A stretch of DNA of 64,000 bases from Iningainema tapete BLCC-T55 (lineage in GTDB: Bacteria > Cyanobacteriota > Cyanobacteriia > Cyanobacteriales > Nostocaceae). The stretch covers positions 62,001-126,000 of the forward strand of contig NZ_JACXAE010000029.1 of NCBI RefSeq assembly GCF_014698965.1. The letters run 5' to 3'. Below, piece by piece: positions 8,745 through 23,817 of the stretch. The translations under genes and the position numbers were made by a program. Numbering within the stretch: position 1 is the first letter of the stretch; each line of letters opens with the position of its first letter. The notes beneath the pieces are model-generated. The model worked only from the letters and a program-made list of their open reading frames with translations, was not told the DNA's origin and searched no databases.

Positions 8745-9786
8745 CACTTGGTTCTAAATTGTTTGGATCAGAAAATATGTCTGAATCGAAGGTAGCATCT
8801 CCCTTGCCATTGAGTAAGACATTGCGGATGATGGTAGCACGATGATCGGTATTTTGTGCTTCCTCCTCCAATCTGTTTGCTGACAAGACGTGATTGCGAT
8901 CGCGCATTCGTTGAGCCATCCGCCGCGATAAAGATGATTTTTCTTTCAAAGCTCTCAGAGCAATCCACAGTGCATCCTCTAAAGCATCAGACTGCTCTGC
9001 TAACAGAGTTTCAGCTGAGTAAGCATGACCCGTGCGACACCGGAACCGTAATAAATCTCCTTCATGCAGTTCCCACAAACTCCCACCGCAATCTGGACAG
9101 ACAAAGCCTGAAGGTTGACCAGGTCTGTCATCTTTGTTTAGCGCTGTCATTTTCAGTTCTGCAATATCAGATTCTATTTCCATTTCTTCAGAAACTGGTT
9201 TTTCTGCTCCTTCCACAGCCTTGTTCGCTAATTCCACCAGCACAGCTGGTATCTCAGACAGTGGCAGGATGTAATCAACGTCTTTAACATTCTCAATTGC
9301 ACTACGTGGCATCCCAGAATACATAGCGTCCTCTGGTGATTGGACAACCGCCACCCCGAACTGATTTTTCAGCGCCATTAATCCCGCCGTGCCATCATCA
9401 AGAACACCTGTTAACACTACACCAACCACTCGCCGTCCGTACACTCGCGCTGCTGTACGAAAAAGTGGATCAATAGCTGGACGATGACTATTTTCACTAG
9501 GTCCCCTCGCTAGATGAATATGTCCGGGTTTGATCAGTAGATGGTAGCCTGGTGGAGCAACGTAGATTTGCCCTGCCACAATTGCTTCACCATCCTGAGC
9601 GTGATGAGCATTCAAGCCTTTAGCTCGATTCAAAATTTGTGGCAAAACACTTTTGCCGTGTGATGGAACATGAAGAACTATAAACACACTAGCATTCAGA
9701 TCTGACGGCAAATACTGAACTAAATAGGTTAGTGCTTCTACTCCCCCTGCTGACGCTCCGATAACGATAATGTCGTGTTTAGGCAT
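8734..9786 (-). CDS. CheB-type methylesterase with C-terminal zinc-ribbon extension
   Basis: The 350-residue protein has a complete CheB catalytic domain at about residues 1-190. The triad residues are Ser12 in VIGASAGG, His39 in VLHVPSHG and Asp131 in LTGVLDDGT. The phosphoacceptor receiver domain of classical CheB is absent. The C-terminal part carries CPDCGG ... FRCRTGHAYS, a zinc-ribbon-like Cys4 pattern, followed by a charged helical region. It would remove methyl groups from glutamate residues of a receptor. It forms a minus-strand cluster with a broken cheB copy, the CheR-PAS protein and the histidine kinase. Confidence 0.93.
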   Translation of the reverse strand: MPKHDIIVIGASAGGVEALTYLVQYLPSDLNASVFIVLHVPSHGKSVLPQILNRAKGLNAHHAQDGEAIVAGQIYVAPPGYHLLIKPGHIHLARGPSENSHRPAIDPLFRTAARVYGRRVVGVVLTGVLDDGTAGLMALKNQFGVAVVQSPEDAMYSGMPRSAIENVKDVDYILPLSEIPAVLVELANKAVEGAEKPVSEEMEIESDIAELKMTALNKDDRPGQPSGFVCPDCGGSLWELHEGDLLRFRCRTGHAYSAETLLAEQSDALEDALWIALRALKEKSSLSRRMAQRMRDRNHVLSANRLEEEAQNTDHRATIIRNVLLNGKGDATFDSDIFSDPNNLEPSDEK

Positions 9787-9882
9787 TAACTTTTCTCAAT
9801 AGCAGCGCCGCAAAACACGTCACACTGCTATTTCAGTTTAGCAAAAGTAATTAACTTGAGCGTCGTATACAACACTTTGCAT

Positions 9883-10908
9883 CTACCCCACCCTAGCCCT
9901 CCCCTTGGTAAGGGGAGGGTTGGGAGGGGTATTTTTTACTCGATAATTAACAACTGCTTGAAAAAATTTTAGCAGTTCTTCTTCTTGAAAATCTCTCTTG
10001 GCAAAGTTAGCCATGACGCTCACAAACTGAACATTTCCCAGCACGTACCCAAGAGAAGAATCTATCCGATCTAAACTGGCTCTTTTCGGATGTAATTGAT
10101 TATTTTCCCAGTGAGCTGTTGTTTCGGGATTATCTAATTTCCAACCAGTATATGAGCATATTCCATTTTGCTGTTCCCACAATGCCTTTAAATATTCTAG
10201 AGTGATTGTGCATTCTCTTCCATGACTTTTCACTCGTCTTCTTGCTAGTTTAAGATGTTGGCGAAAAGGTGAATATTCATCTCGACGATTTCCTAAAACT
10301 AACTGTTGATAATTACTCTTTATCTCTATCAAATCTTTACGGTTATATACATCCAGATTCCTGTATTTACAAACATCATGACAAAAGTTAATTAAATCTT
10401 CTTCTGTAAAAGCCATTTTCGCATAATTAGCAATTACGGCAACAAAATGTATATTGTCTAGTGTATAACCTTGAGATGAATCCTTACGATCTACACTTGC
10501 TCTATTAATTGTTAAAGATGTAGTTTCATAACTAGTAGTGCAAGGTAAAAGAACTAAACTCCAGCCAGTGTAAGGGCAAATACCTTTTTGTTTTTCCCAC
10601 AATAGCTTCAAGTCTACTAACGTGACATAGCATTCTTGATTTCTGCGCTTTGCCGACTTTTTCATCACTCTTAAATGATATCGAAAAGGTGAAAAAGCAT
10701 CTCTTCTAACTATGTCTCTTAAGTGGGAAGTGTCTCTATTTACCTTTCCTTTAAAATTACTAAGTCCTCTGTATTGTGCATGGCACTTCAAAGAACAAAA
10801 ATGTGGTCTTTCTAGTTTTTTACTTCTATTAAACTCAGCTAAAAACTTGCCAAATTCCTTACCACAAGCAGGATTTTGACAAATAACAAATACTTGCGAA
10901 TTTCCCAT
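9883..10908 (-). CDS. HNH-like endonuclease with two tandem nuclease-type domains
   Basis: The 341-residue protein starts with a zinc-finger-like stretch (CQNPACGKEF ... FCSLKC, residues 10-43). Two similar domains of about 115 residues follow. Each has the order RR-rich helix, LWE(K/Q)Q, GIC-YTGW, then (A)S-DR-DSS-GY--(D/G)N--FV. That order resembles HNH or endonuclease VII-type enzymes of phages and homing elements. The last residues (PPNPPLTKGRARVG) are encoded by a dispersed repeat at 9885-9930, so the original C-terminus was probably different. The gene lies 57 bp behind the 3' end of the tmRNA gene, a favoured insertion site for mobile DNA. DNA cleavage is inferred from the motifs only. 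Confidence 0.72.
   Translation of the reverse strand: MGNSQVFVICQNPACGKEFGKFLAEFNRSKKLERPHFCSLKCHAQYRGLSNFKGKVNRDTSHLRDIVRRDAFSPFRYHLRVMKKSAKRRNQECYVTLVDLKLLWEKQKGICPYTGWSLVLLPCTTSYETTSLTINRASVDRKDSSQGYTLDNIHFVAVIANYAKMAFTEEDLINFCHDVCKYRNLDVYNRKDLIEIKSNYQQLVLGNRRDEYSPFRQHLKLARRRVKSHGRECTITLEYLKALWEQQNGICSYTGWKLDNPETTAHWENNQLHPKRASLDRIDSSLGYVLGNVQFVSVMANFAKRDFQEEELLKFFQAVVNYRVKNTPPNPPLTKGRARVG
9885..9930. repeat. C-rich/G-rich hairpin repeat reading into the nuclease gene
   Basis: The hairpin CCCTCCCC TTGGTAA GGGGAGGG with flanking ACCCC/GGGGT arms resembles the copy at 323-381. It encodes the final 15 or so residues and lies against the TAG stop of the HNH-like gene. Confidence 0.85.
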
Positions 10909-10964
10909 AAAACAAAATCCACCTACATATAAAAGTGTAAGGTGGTTTCCTTAAATATTATTAG

Positions 10965-11341
10965 TGGATCCGAGCAGAGTCGAACTGCTGTCCAGACTGG
11001 GTATTGACCCCCCGCTCGTTCACAGGTATAGCCTTTCTTACCCTCAAGGCGGGGAACGTTCTTTATCCCGAACGGTAGGATGCTCTGATTAAATCTTAGC
11101 TAGCAGTCAACCAGAGAAATCCTGCTAGAGCATCCGTTGGGGTTGGTCTGTAGCCTTTAACGGAGTCGGACTACAGACAAGCGTACCTGTAAGAGGTTTT
11201 TACGCAGCTACTGCTACACGCTTAAAAGATACAATGTTGTTTGCATTTATCTTTTTGAGCCTTTGATTTTCGAGAGACGACTCACTCTCGACCTGAATCA
11301 CAGAGTAGCTTTCGCCAACCTGTCGAAACCGTTACGGACCC
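10965..11341 (-). ncRNA. ssrA: Transfer-messenger RNA (tmRNA)
   Basis: Read on the minus strand, the RNA starts GGGTCCGTAACGGTTTCGAC and ends GTTCGACTCTGCTCGGATCCA. The seven-base acceptor arms GGGTCCG and CGGATCC pair. The 3' end continues as CTA rather than CCA in the DNA, so the CCA must be added after transcription. The mRNA-like part encodes the degradation tag at 11200-11244. The gene is one continuous piece, not permuted. It rescues stalled ribosomes with SmpB. Confidence 0.97.
11200..11244 (-). other. tmRNA tag reading frame
   Basis: Inside the tmRNA, GCA AAC AAC ATT ... GCT GCG TAA encodes ANNIVSFKRVAVAA, then stop. The NNIVSFKR core and the -AA end recall cyanobacterial proteolysis tags, and the resume codon is the first GCA. 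Confidence 0.92.
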
Positions 11342-11394
11342 ATGTAGTTCATATACTCATTATAGTGCGCAATTTTAAAATATGCCACTTTAGA

Positions 11395-11530
11395 GTAAAA
11401 AGTTAAAAGGGTAAAAGGGACTGGGGATTGGGGATTGGGTAATAAAGCGCGAAAAATTATGGTGTTCGGTATTACCCTGACAAATTTTGCAGCATTTCCC
11501 CAGTACCCAGTACCCAGTACCCAATCCCTT
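11395..11530. repeat. Short tandem repeats downstream of the ATP synthase operon
   Basis: This stretch holds GGGGATT units at about 11423-11439 and CCCAGTA units at about 11500-11520, the second run ending directly at the stop codon of the gamma-subunit gene. They are heptamer repeats like those in the other atp gaps. No stem-plus-T-run terminator was found here. Confidence 0.7.
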
Positions 11531-12478
11531 TTACGTCAGTGCTTCAGCACCACCTACCACCTCAAGAATTTCCTGGGTGATGGCAGCTTGGCGTGCTTTG
11601 TTGTAAGTCAGGGTGAGGTTGCTAATTAAATCAGCAGCGTTGTCGCTGGCATTGCTCATTGCTGTCATTCTGGCTGCGAGTTCACTTGCAGCAGATTCTT
11701 GTAGCGCCCGCAATAATTGGTTACTTAAATACAGCGGTAATAGAGAATCGAGGATCTGCACTGGATCTTGCTCGAAAATCATGTCGCGAGGTAAAGCACG
11801 GACTGGAGTTGTAATTTTCTCCCGTTCGACACTGAATTCACCACCACGAGTTGTGAGGCGGAAGATTTCATCATCCGGTGTTTCTAATCCTTGGGTGTCG
11901 AGGGGTAGTAGTGTTTGGACTACTGGACGAGAACTAACCAAGGAAACGAATCTGGTGTAGATTAATTCAATGCGATCTACAGTATCGGAGAGGAACAAAG
12001 AAAGCAGTTGATCGGCAATATTGGTGGCTTCTGCGGCGGTGGGAATTTGCTCTAAGCCAGTGTAGGTAGCATCAATTGGTTGGTTGCGGCGTTGGAAGTA
12101 CTGGATAGATTTGCGTCCTACTAACACAAATTTATAGTCTAGCCCTTCTGCTTTGAGTTCCTTGGCGCGATTTTCTGCACGACGGATGACGTTGGTATTG
12201 TAACCACCGCACAAACCCCGATCGCCTGAAATTACCAACAACCCTACTGAGCGCACTTCCCGTTTTTTCAGTAGAGGTAAATCTACATCTTCAAACCGCA
12301 AACGAGTTTGTAAACCGTACAATACTTGTGCTAAGCGATCGGCAAAGGGGCGAGTGGATAGCACCTGTTCTTGAGCGCGACGTACTCTTGCCGCCGCCAC
12401 CAGCCGCATGGCTTCTGTGATTTTTTTAGTATTTTTGACCGACTGAATGCGATCGCGTATTGATTTGAGGTTAGCCAT
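11531..12478 (-). CDS. atpG: ATP synthase gamma subunit
   Basis: The 315-residue protein is the central rotor stalk of F1 (called atpC in older cyanobacterial papers). The N-terminal helix [20 protein letters not shown] and the C-terminal helix ending [14 protein letters not shown] flank the Rossmann-like middle with [11 protein letters not shown]. It has the longer cyanobacterial/chloroplast form with an insertion around residues 195-235, but no cysteine pair is seen there, so thiol regulation of the chloroplast type is not expected. It is the last gene of the operon. Confidence 0.97.
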   Translation of the reverse strand: MANLKSIRDRIQSVKNTKKITEAMRLVAAARVRRAQEQVLSTRPFADRLAQVLYGLQTRLRFEDVDLPLLKKREVRSVGLLVISGDRGLCGGYNTNVIRRAENRAKELKAEGLDYKFVLVGRKSIQYFQRRNQPIDATYTGLEQIPTAAEATNIADQLLSLFLSDTVDRIELIYTRFVSLVSSRPVVQTLLPLDTQGLETPDDEIFRLTTRGGEFSVEREKITTPVRALPRDMIFEQDPVQILDSLLPLYLSNQLLRALQESAASELAARMTAMSNASDNAADLISNLTLTYNKARQAAITQEILEVVGGAEALT

Positions 12479-12490
12479 AATTTTTCCAAA

Positions 12491-12578
<88 letters not shown>

Positions 12579-12580
12579 TC

Positions 12581-14119
<1,539 letters not shown>

Positions 14120-14135
14120 TCAATATGGTCAATGT

Positions 14136-14687
14136 TTACGCACTGGTTAAGCGCAACGAAAGGCGGCGCAGTTGACCCCGTATACTGGCGTCAATCACCT
14201 GAGAGCCAACTTTAATAATCACACCACCAATTACCTCGCGGTCGATTTTGCTGTCTAATTCTACCGAGCGAGCATTGGTCATTGCTGTGACCTTTTGGAT
14301 TACTGCTTGCTTTTGTTCTTCCGACAGAGGAACGGCAGAAGTGACTTCAGCTAATACAGTTTGATTTAGTTGCCGCAAAAGCGCCAAATACTGCCGACAA
14401 ATTGGTTCCAGCAGTGAAATGCGCCTTCTATCTACCAGCAGCATCAAGAAATTCCGGAAGTATGTGTTAGCATCACCAAGTATTTGGTTGATGACTGCCT
14501 TTTTGTTTTCAGGTTGAACAAAGGGGTTGCCAAGAAAGTTTTGTAGCTGTTCGCTTTCTGACAGTAGCGATAGCAAAGAACGCACATCTTCGCCGAACTG
14601 CTCTGTCTGGTTTTTTGATTGTGCTACCGACATTAATGCCTGAGCGTAAGGCTGGGCTATTTCGTCTGTGGCTATATTACTTTTCAT
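14136..14687 (-). CDS. atpH: ATP synthase delta subunit
   Basis: The 183-residue protein (OSCP/delta family) begins with a helical domain ([14 protein letters not shown]) and ends with the conserved [25 protein letters not shown]-type segment. It joins the peripheral b/b' stalk to the top of F1. Its ATG overlaps the last codons of the b-subunit gene by 4 bp, which implies coupled translation. It was named atpD in older cyanobacterial nomenclature. Confidence 0.97.
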   Translation of the reverse strand: MKSNIATDEIAQPYAQALMSVAQSKNQTEQFGEDVRSLLSLLSESEQLQNFLGNPFVQPENKKAVINQILGDANTYFRNFLMLLVDRRRISLLEPICRQYLALLRQLNQTVLAEVTSAVPLSEEQKQAVIQKVTAMTNARSVELDSKIDREVIGGVIIKVGSQVIDASIRGQLRRLSLRLTSA

Positions 14688-15247
14688 CCCCTGCCTCCTA
14701 GTAGCGCAATGCTGCGATCAACTAATGTATGTTGAGCATCGTCGCCAATTCCCCGATCTAGTTCTGACTCAACTTTTTGCAATGCCATCGCGACTACCCG
14801 TTGACGCAGTTGCGCGATCGCTTTTTCCCGTTCTGAGTTCAAATCAGCTACTGCTGTCTCCCTCATCCGTTCGATATCAGCAGTTGTTTGTGCTAGTATT
14901 GCTTCTCTGGCTTTTACCGCATTTTCTTCTGCTGCTTTTTTGATTTTTTCTGCTTCTGCTTGCGCTTGTGCCAATTTGCGCTGCTGATCTGCCAGGTTTT
15001 CCTGTGCTTGTTTCAGCCTTTGCTCTGCACTTTTAATAGCTGTTTCAATTTTGACCCGGCGTTCTTGCAATGTTGTGCCGAGAACCTTCCGTCCAAAAAT
15101 CAGCAGCACACTAATAATAATGGCAAGGTTAATCAGGTTGGTTTCTAAAATATTGGTGTTTACACCAAAACCACCATGCCCTGCTGTTTCCGCCAATTCA
15201 CCTCCGACGGCGCTGGCTTGGGCCATCAACAGTAAAAAAGTCCCCAT
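14684..15247 (-). CDS. atpF: ATP synthase subunit b
   Basis: The 187-residue protein has one membrane span (about residues 32-50, [16 protein letters not shown]) followed by a long charged coiled coil with [20 protein letters not shown]. It forms the peripheral stalk as a heterodimer with b'. It overlaps the delta gene by 4 bp. The N-terminal 25 residues are longer than in E. coli, as usual for cyanobacteria. Confidence 0.97.
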   Translation of the reverse strand: MGTFLLLMAQASAVGGELAETAGHGGFGVNTNILETNLINLAIIISVLLIFGRKVLGTTLQERRVKIETAIKSAEQRLKQAQENLADQQRKLAQAQAEAEKIKKAAEENAVKAREAILAQTTADIERMRETAVADLNSEREKAIAQLRQRVVAMALQKVESELDRGIGDDAQHTLVDRSIALLGGRG

Positions 15248-15279
15248 GTTTTTTCATCCACTACTGCGCTGCCGAAACT

Positions 15280-15350
15280 GCTAATTGTTAATTGCTAATT
15301 ATTAATTGCTATTAGCCATTAGCCATTAGCCATTAGCTATTAACTATTAA
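15280..15350. repeat. Heptamer tandem repeats between the b' and b genes
   Basis: Units of the TTAGCCA and TAATTGC/TTAATTG types fill most of the 99-bp gap, and the last unit merges into the stop codon of the b' gene. Confidence 0.85.
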
Positions 15351-15835
15351 CTCTTTACCAGATCTGCTCCTAAAAGCTTTTCTAGTATTTGGCGACTTAA
15401 TGCATCAACTTCTTGCTCCAATGATGCAAAAGCCTGCTGTTTTTGTTGCTCAATTTCTTGAGCTGCTTGTTCTCTTTGTGCTTGAGCTTCTTTTTGCGCT
15501 TGAGCGACTTTTTCGGCGGCAATTTTTTGAGCTTGAGCTTGAGCGTCGGCGATCGCGGTTTGTGCTTGTCGTCTTGCTCCTGCTAATTCTTGCTCATATT
15601 GTTGCGCCAATTTTTCCGCTTTTGTCAAGCGTTCTTGTGCCTCTAATTGATTGTTGCGGATATATTCATTCCGTTCATCAATTGCTTTGCCTAGAGGCTT
15701 GTAAAAAATCGCGTTCAAAATCAGGGCTAAGAGTAGAAACTGGATTGCCATCAAAGGCAGGGTTGCATCTAAATCAAATAGCCCCCCTTCTTTGGCAACC
15801 TCTTCCACTGCAAATAAGGTGATCCAGTGTATCAT
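15347..15835 (-). CDS. atpF2: ATP synthase subunit b'
   Basis: The 162-residue protein has one N-terminal membrane span ([20 protein letters not shown]) and a long alanine-, glutamine- and lysine-rich coiled coil. The duplicated, divergent b-type subunit is specific to photosynthetic bacteria and plastids (older name atpG). It pairs with b in the peripheral stalk. Confidence 0.96.
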   Translation of the reverse strand: MIHWITLFAVEEVAKEGGLFDLDATLPLMAIQFLLLALILNAIFYKPLGKAIDERNEYIRNNQLEAQERLTKAEKLAQQYEQELAGARRQAQTAIADAQAQAQKIAAEKVAQAQKEAQAQREQAAQEIEQQKQQAFASLEQEVDALSRQILEKLLGADLVKS

Positions 15836-15919
15836 GGCTGCTGATTCCTATCTAATTTTAGTTAGGAGTTATGAATTCAGGATATATTCGTCATCATTCA
15901 GTTAAATTTCCTGATTCTT

Positions 15920-15991
15920 GTACAGACGTTCCGATGGAACGTCTCTACAATTTTTCACTCCTGTACAGACGTTCCGACGGAACGTCTCTAC
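15920..15991. repeat. Two GTACAGACGTTCCG-type palindromes in tandem
   Basis: Two near-identical 29-bp hairpins (15920-15948 and 15963-15991) lie between the c and b' genes. They could halt or protect the transcript after atpE, whose product is needed in many copies per complex; that role is inference. Confidence 0.88.
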
Positions 15992-15996
15992 GATGA

Positions 15997-16254
<258 letters not shown>

Positions 16255-16284
16255 TTACTTTACTGAATGGATTTTGTTGATTGT

Positions 16285-16337
16285 CAATGGCTAATAGCTA
16301 ATTGTTAATTGCTATTAGCCATTAGCCATTAGCTACT
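16285..16337. repeat. Heptamer repeats between atpB and atpE
   Basis: CTAATAG/TTAGCCA-type units fill the spacer and run into the TAG stop of the a-subunit gene. Confidence 0.8.
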
Positions 16338-17085
16338 AATGATGTTCTTCACCATGATGTTCTTCCATCGCTTCGCCGATGTAAGCAGCAGCCAAGGTGG
16401 CAAAAATTAGTGCTTGGATAGCGCTGGTAAATAGTCCCAAAGCCATTACTGGCAGTGGCACAAATAAAGGCACTAGCAGTACTAGCACGCCTACTACCAG
16501 TTCATCTGCCAAAATATTACCGAATAAACGGAAGCTTAGGGAAAGGGGTTTGGTAAAGTCTTCGATAATTTTGAATGGCAACATAAACGCCACTGGTTGG
16601 ACGTAGTTACCAAAGTAACCTAAACCCTTCTTGCTGAATCCCGCATAAAAATACGCTAGGGATGTCAACAAAGCTAAGGCAACCGTTGTATTGATATCAC
16701 TGGTTGGAGCTGTTAGTTCACCTTCTGGTAGATGAATCAACCGAAAAGGAACAAGTGCCCCTGACCAATTTGACACAAAAATGAACAAAAACAAAGTGCC
16801 AACAAACGGCACCCAAGGGCGATATTCTTTCTCGCCAATCTGATTTTTCGCCAAATCCCGAATGAATTCCAGGGCATACTCCATGAGGTTCTGTATCCCA
16901 CTGGGAATTCGTTTGAGGTTGCTACTAGCCAATATTGAAGCTAACACCAGCACGGCAATTACAAACCAGGAGGTGAGAAACACCTGCCCATGTAGCTTCA
17001 AGTTACCTATTTGCCAGTACAGATGTTTTCCCACTTCCAATTCGGCAAGGGGAACAGAATTGAAAAAGTTCAGAAAATTAAGCAT
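16336..17085 (-). CDS. atpB: ATP synthase subunit a
   Basis: The 249-residue polytopic protein has about five membrane helices. The motif [16 protein letters not shown] contains the essential arginine of the proton half-channels, and [25 protein letters not shown] closes the protein with a histidine/glutamate-rich tail. It works with the c-ring in Fo. In plastid-style naming it is atpI. Confidence 0.97.
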   Translation of the reverse strand: MLNFLNFFNSVPLAELEVGKHLYWQIGNLKLHGQVFLTSWFVIAVLVLASILASSNLKRIPSGIQNLMEYALEFIRDLAKNQIGEKEYRPWVPFVGTLFLFIFVSNWSGALVPFRLIHLPEGELTAPTSDINTTVALALLTSLAYFYAGFSKKGLGYFGNYVQPVAFMLPFKIIEDFTKPLSLSFRLFGNILADELVVGVLVLLVPLFVPLPVMALGLFTSAIQALIFATLAAAYIGEAMEEHHGEEHH

Positions 17086-17202
17086 TTTCTTTCTATATCA
17101 ATCGTTTCTCCAATCTTAACTGGAGAAGAGCAGCGAGGATATCGGTGTGGAAGGTTAACCGCATTTCCGGTGTGGAGCTACCATCCCGGAAAACTCCCCT
17201 CC

Positions 17203-17276
17203 TCACGCAATTGCGTGAACCCGCAGGGTTCACAGTCGCCTACGGAGGGAAACCCTCCTCATGCGCGCTGATTCAC
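17203..17276. repeat. Mosaic hairpin repeat between atpI and atpB
   Basis: The perfect palindrome TCACGCAATTGCGTGA is followed by a GGTTCACAGTCGCCTACGG element and GAGGGAAACCCTC. This matches the architecture of the repeat at 2787-2836. It fills the gap between the first two operon genes. Confidence 0.75.
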
Positions 17277-17279
17277 CTT

Positions 17280-17738
17280 TTACGGTTGTCGGAGCCAAGG
17301 CTCGCCAGAGAGTAATGTCACCCTTATCACATAGATGATGAGCGTTGCTTTATAGGTAAGAAATCCTAAAAATATGGGCAATATAAGCAGCTGATTCCAC
17401 CGTGATGCCAGTAGAATTAACGCTACTAATAAAGCTAACCGAGTTTTACTCAGCTGCTGTTTTTGGTTGCCCAATCGCTCAACATCCTTTGCCAACATCC
17501 TTAAGTAAATCACACCTGTACACCCCCCTAACAAATAGTTCAGGGCAATGTTGAGTGAATAAAAAAACCACACAGAGAAGAAAATAATCCCCGTCAAGAC
17601 AAGAGTGATGAGCAACAACTCTTGATAGAGTTGATAAAACTCTTGCATAGAACTCACTGATTCTGTATCAGAAGAACCAGTTGGAGTATCTTGTTGTGTT
17701 GTCGGCGTGGGATCTGTTGATTCGTCTGACAAGCTCAC
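17280..17738 (-). CDS. atpI: ATP synthase protein I
   Basis: The 152-residue membrane protein has a polar, threonine/serine-rich N-terminus of about 35 residues and then four hydrophobic spans in two pairs (about 37-60, 62-80, 103-120, 124-145). It is the first gene of the operon, where atp1/atpI lies in cyanobacteria. The family is thought to help assembly of the c-ring. The promoter should lie within 17739-17832. Confidence 0.88.
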   Translation of the reverse strand: MSLSDESTDPTPTTQQDTPTGSSDTESVSSMQEFYQLYQELLLITLVLTGIIFFSVWFFYSLNIALNYLLGGCTGVIYLRMLAKDVERLGNQKQQLSKTRLALLVALILLASRWNQLLILPIFLGFLTYKATLIIYVIRVTLLSGEPWLRQP

Positions 17739-17832
17739 AGGACTTGAAACCAGTACAGCTATTTAGGTTGACTGCACATTCAACCAGCTGAATCATAACA
17801 CGAGCGGGTAACAATACTTTAGAAAAAAACAA

Positions 17833-19017
17833 TTAACTTATCGGACTCAAAATTATCAATTGTTGTTTGACTAGCGATCGCACTTCATTCAATTCCATCT
17901 TTACTTTACTCAAAATCTCTCCTACGGTAGATGTACCTTCACACATGCCCAAAAATTCTAACTCGCGTTCTGACAAATTGACAATTTGGTAATCGTAGTT
18001 AAATATACATCGACTCGGAAATCCGTCAATACAAGGATTGCGCTCTGGTATTGCTGTTAATAGCTGGCTATCTGCTGACCAATCCGTTTTAGGTAGGGGA
18101 GGACGGCTCAGGAAAAACTCGTAGTGAGTTACTTCTGGGTCTAATAATTCTATCAAGCGGTAAGTGGCGATCGCGCCACAGCTTCCTGCCCTTTCGATTA
18201 ATTCTGGTGCTTTACCCAAAAGTCGCTTTAAGTCCCAAAAACCTGGATTGGAAAAACCAACAAATTCTAATCCACTGGCGTCAATGAGTTGAAATAGCGT
18301 TTCTATGTTATAATCCACTTCTTGAGGATGGACGTACATATCAGCAAAGCATTCATCCCGCTGATTTTCCAAAGCCCAACGTTCTTTTTCTCGCTTGACA
18401 AGTCGGTTCTTTTCTGGTAGAGAAGCGAATATCTGCCGCCCAACCTGCACGCCATCACGGTAGTCGCCGCGTTTGTCACCTTGAAGGAGTGCGATCGCTT
18501 TTTGCATCAGTTGAATTTCCCAGCGCCCCAACTCGCCGTAGACGAAGATGTGCATCAAGCCACCTGGTGCTAACTTCTGCGCCAAGGCTTTTATACCGCG
18601 ATTTGGATCGGGTAAATGATGCAGCACCCCCACACAGTTAATAAAATCAAATTCTCCTGGTAACTGTTCCACGTCGTATAAACTGAGGTGATGGAATTCA
18701 ACGCGGTTTGCTCCGGAACGTTGACAACGCTCTTTTGCCACTGCTAAAGCACCAGCACTCAAATCAATTCCCACTACAGTTGCCTTGGGATTGAGGTGTA
18801 CTAGATACTCAGTTCCCACCCCTGTACCACAGCCAGCATCCAAAATGCGGATGTCTTGCTTTTGAGGTTTTTGTCCAGTACAGAAGTTGTAAGCGGCTAA
18901 CCAATTCCAGCGCCAGTTGTACCCTGGTGGTGGTTCATCCAAGAGGGGTTCTGGGGGAAAGGGGTAGGTGTCGTAGAGTTTGGCAACAGCAGTGCTAACG
19001 GTTTGAGAATCGGACAT
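17833..19017 (-). CDS. SAM-dependent methyltransferase of unknown substrate
   Basis: I place the start at the ATG at 19017 (MSDSQTVSTAVAKLYDTYPFPP), giving 394 residues. The open frame continues to 19254, but those extra codons consist of dispersed repeats and do not look like protein. The SAM motif ILDAGCGTGVGTEYLVH and the GVLHHLPDPNRGIKAL block mark a class I methyltransferase. The last 80 residues (YQIVNLSERELEFLGMCEG and onward) form an extra small helical domain. The YDTYPFPP opening is typical of a cyanobacterial family of unknown role. It is divergent from apcE. Confidence 0.85.
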   Translation of the reverse strand: MSDSQTVSTAVAKLYDTYPFPPEPLLDEPPPGYNWRWNWLAAYNFCTGQKPQKQDIRILDAGCGTGVGTEYLVHLNPKATVVGIDLSAGALAVAKERCQRSGANRVEFHHLSLYDVEQLPGEFDFINCVGVLHHLPDPNRGIKALAQKLAPGGLMHIFVYGELGRWEIQLMQKAIALLQGDKRGDYRDGVQVGRQIFASLPEKNRLVKREKERWALENQRDECFADMYVHPQEVDYNIETLFQLIDASGLEFVGFSNPGFWDLKRLLGKAPELIERAGSCGAIATYRLIELLDPEVTHYEFFLSRPPLPKTDWSADSQLLTAIPERNPCIDGFPSRCIFNYDYQIVNLSERELEFLGMCEGTSTVGEILSKVKMELNEVRSLVKQQLIILSPIS

Positions 19018-22972
<3,955 letters not shown>

Positions 22973-22998
22973 GGAATGGGTATTTCCCTCCTCTCGCT

Positions 22999-23027
22999 GT
23001 ACAGACGCCCCGGCGGGGCGTCTCTAC
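22999..23027. repeat. GTACAGACGCCCCGG-type palindrome after apcE
   Basis: A 29-bp hairpin lies 27 bp beyond the apcE stop, at the head of the 299-bp spacer before apcA. It is well placed to end or protect the long apcE transcript, while apcA is probably also read from its own promoter in the rest of the spacer (inference). The apcA ribosome binding site GGAGG lies about 9 bp before its ATG. Confidence 0.88.
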
Positions 23028-23271
23028 GACTTAACACTCCTTAACAATTTTTTCATTTTTCTGCTAAGACAGTGAACATGAAAGAAAATATTACAAAGTG
23101 TTAAGGACAGTCATAAATGCTCAACATAATGCCCGAAAATAAATCCGGTAGGTAACTGAATTGAGAAGCTTGTGTAGTTGTCTTTACCCAAGTCTCATTT
23201 ACAGCTCAGTTAACTAACATTCTCACCAGTTCATTAAATTCTGGTTTCATTCGTACTGGAGGAATCCACAC

Positions 23272-23757
23272 ATGAGTATCGTCACGAAGTCTATCGTGAA
23301 TGCTGACGCAGAAGCTCGCTACCTTAGCCCCGGCGAACTAGATCGGATTAAGGGCTTTGTTACCAGTGGCGAACGCCGTCTCCGTATTGCTCAAGTTTTG
23401 ACAGACAACCGGGAGCGGATTGTTAAGCAAGCAGGCGATCAACTGTTCCAAAAGCGTCCTGATGTTGTATCTCCTGGTGGCAACGCTTACGGTCAAGAAA
23501 TGACCGCTACTTGCCTGCGTGACTTGGACTACTACCTCCGCTTGATCACCTACGGTATTGTCGCTGGTGACGTTACTCCAATTGAAGAAATTGGTGTTGT
23601 AGGCGTTCGTGAAATGTACAAGTCCCTCGGTACTCCTATTGATGCTGTGGCTGCTGGTGTTACCGCAATGAAGAACGTTGCTGCTTCTTTGTTGTCTTCT
23701 GAAGACGCTGGTGAAGCTGGCTCCTACTTCGACTACCTAGTCGGTGCTATGCAGTAA
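23272..23757 (+). CDS. apcA: Allophycocyanin alpha subunit
   Basis: The 161-residue globin-like phycobiliprotein carries the phycocyanobilin-binding Cys81 in the [14 protein letters not shown] segment. It opens [20 protein letters not shown], as in other ApcA proteins. It pairs with ApcB in the core trimers, and apcB follows 60 bp later. Confidence 0.99.
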   Translation: MSIVTKSIVNADAEARYLSPGELDRIKGFVTSGERRLRIAQVLTDNRERIVKQAGDQLFQKRPDVVSPGGNAYGQEMTATCLRDLDYYLRLITYGIVAGDVTPIEEIGVVGVREMYKSLGTPIDAVAAGVTAMKNVAASLLSSEDAGEAGSYFDYLVGAMQ

Positions 23758-23817
23758 GGCGAATCCCAAAAAGGGCAACAAGTATTGCAATCAGGTTGGA
23801 AATAAGGAAATAACAAC

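Noticed and set aside
8856-9287. Plus-strand frame of 143 codons opposite cheB
   Set aside because: It lies wholly against a clear gene and has no recognisable features.
9883-10908. HNH-like gene as transposase or part of an insertion sequence
   Set aside because: No terminal inverted repeats, target duplication or transposase motifs were seen around it.
15400-15822. Plus-strand frame opposite the b' subunit gene
   Set aside because: Antisense shadow of an alanine/glutamine-rich coiled coil; no ribosome binding site and no protein-like pattern.
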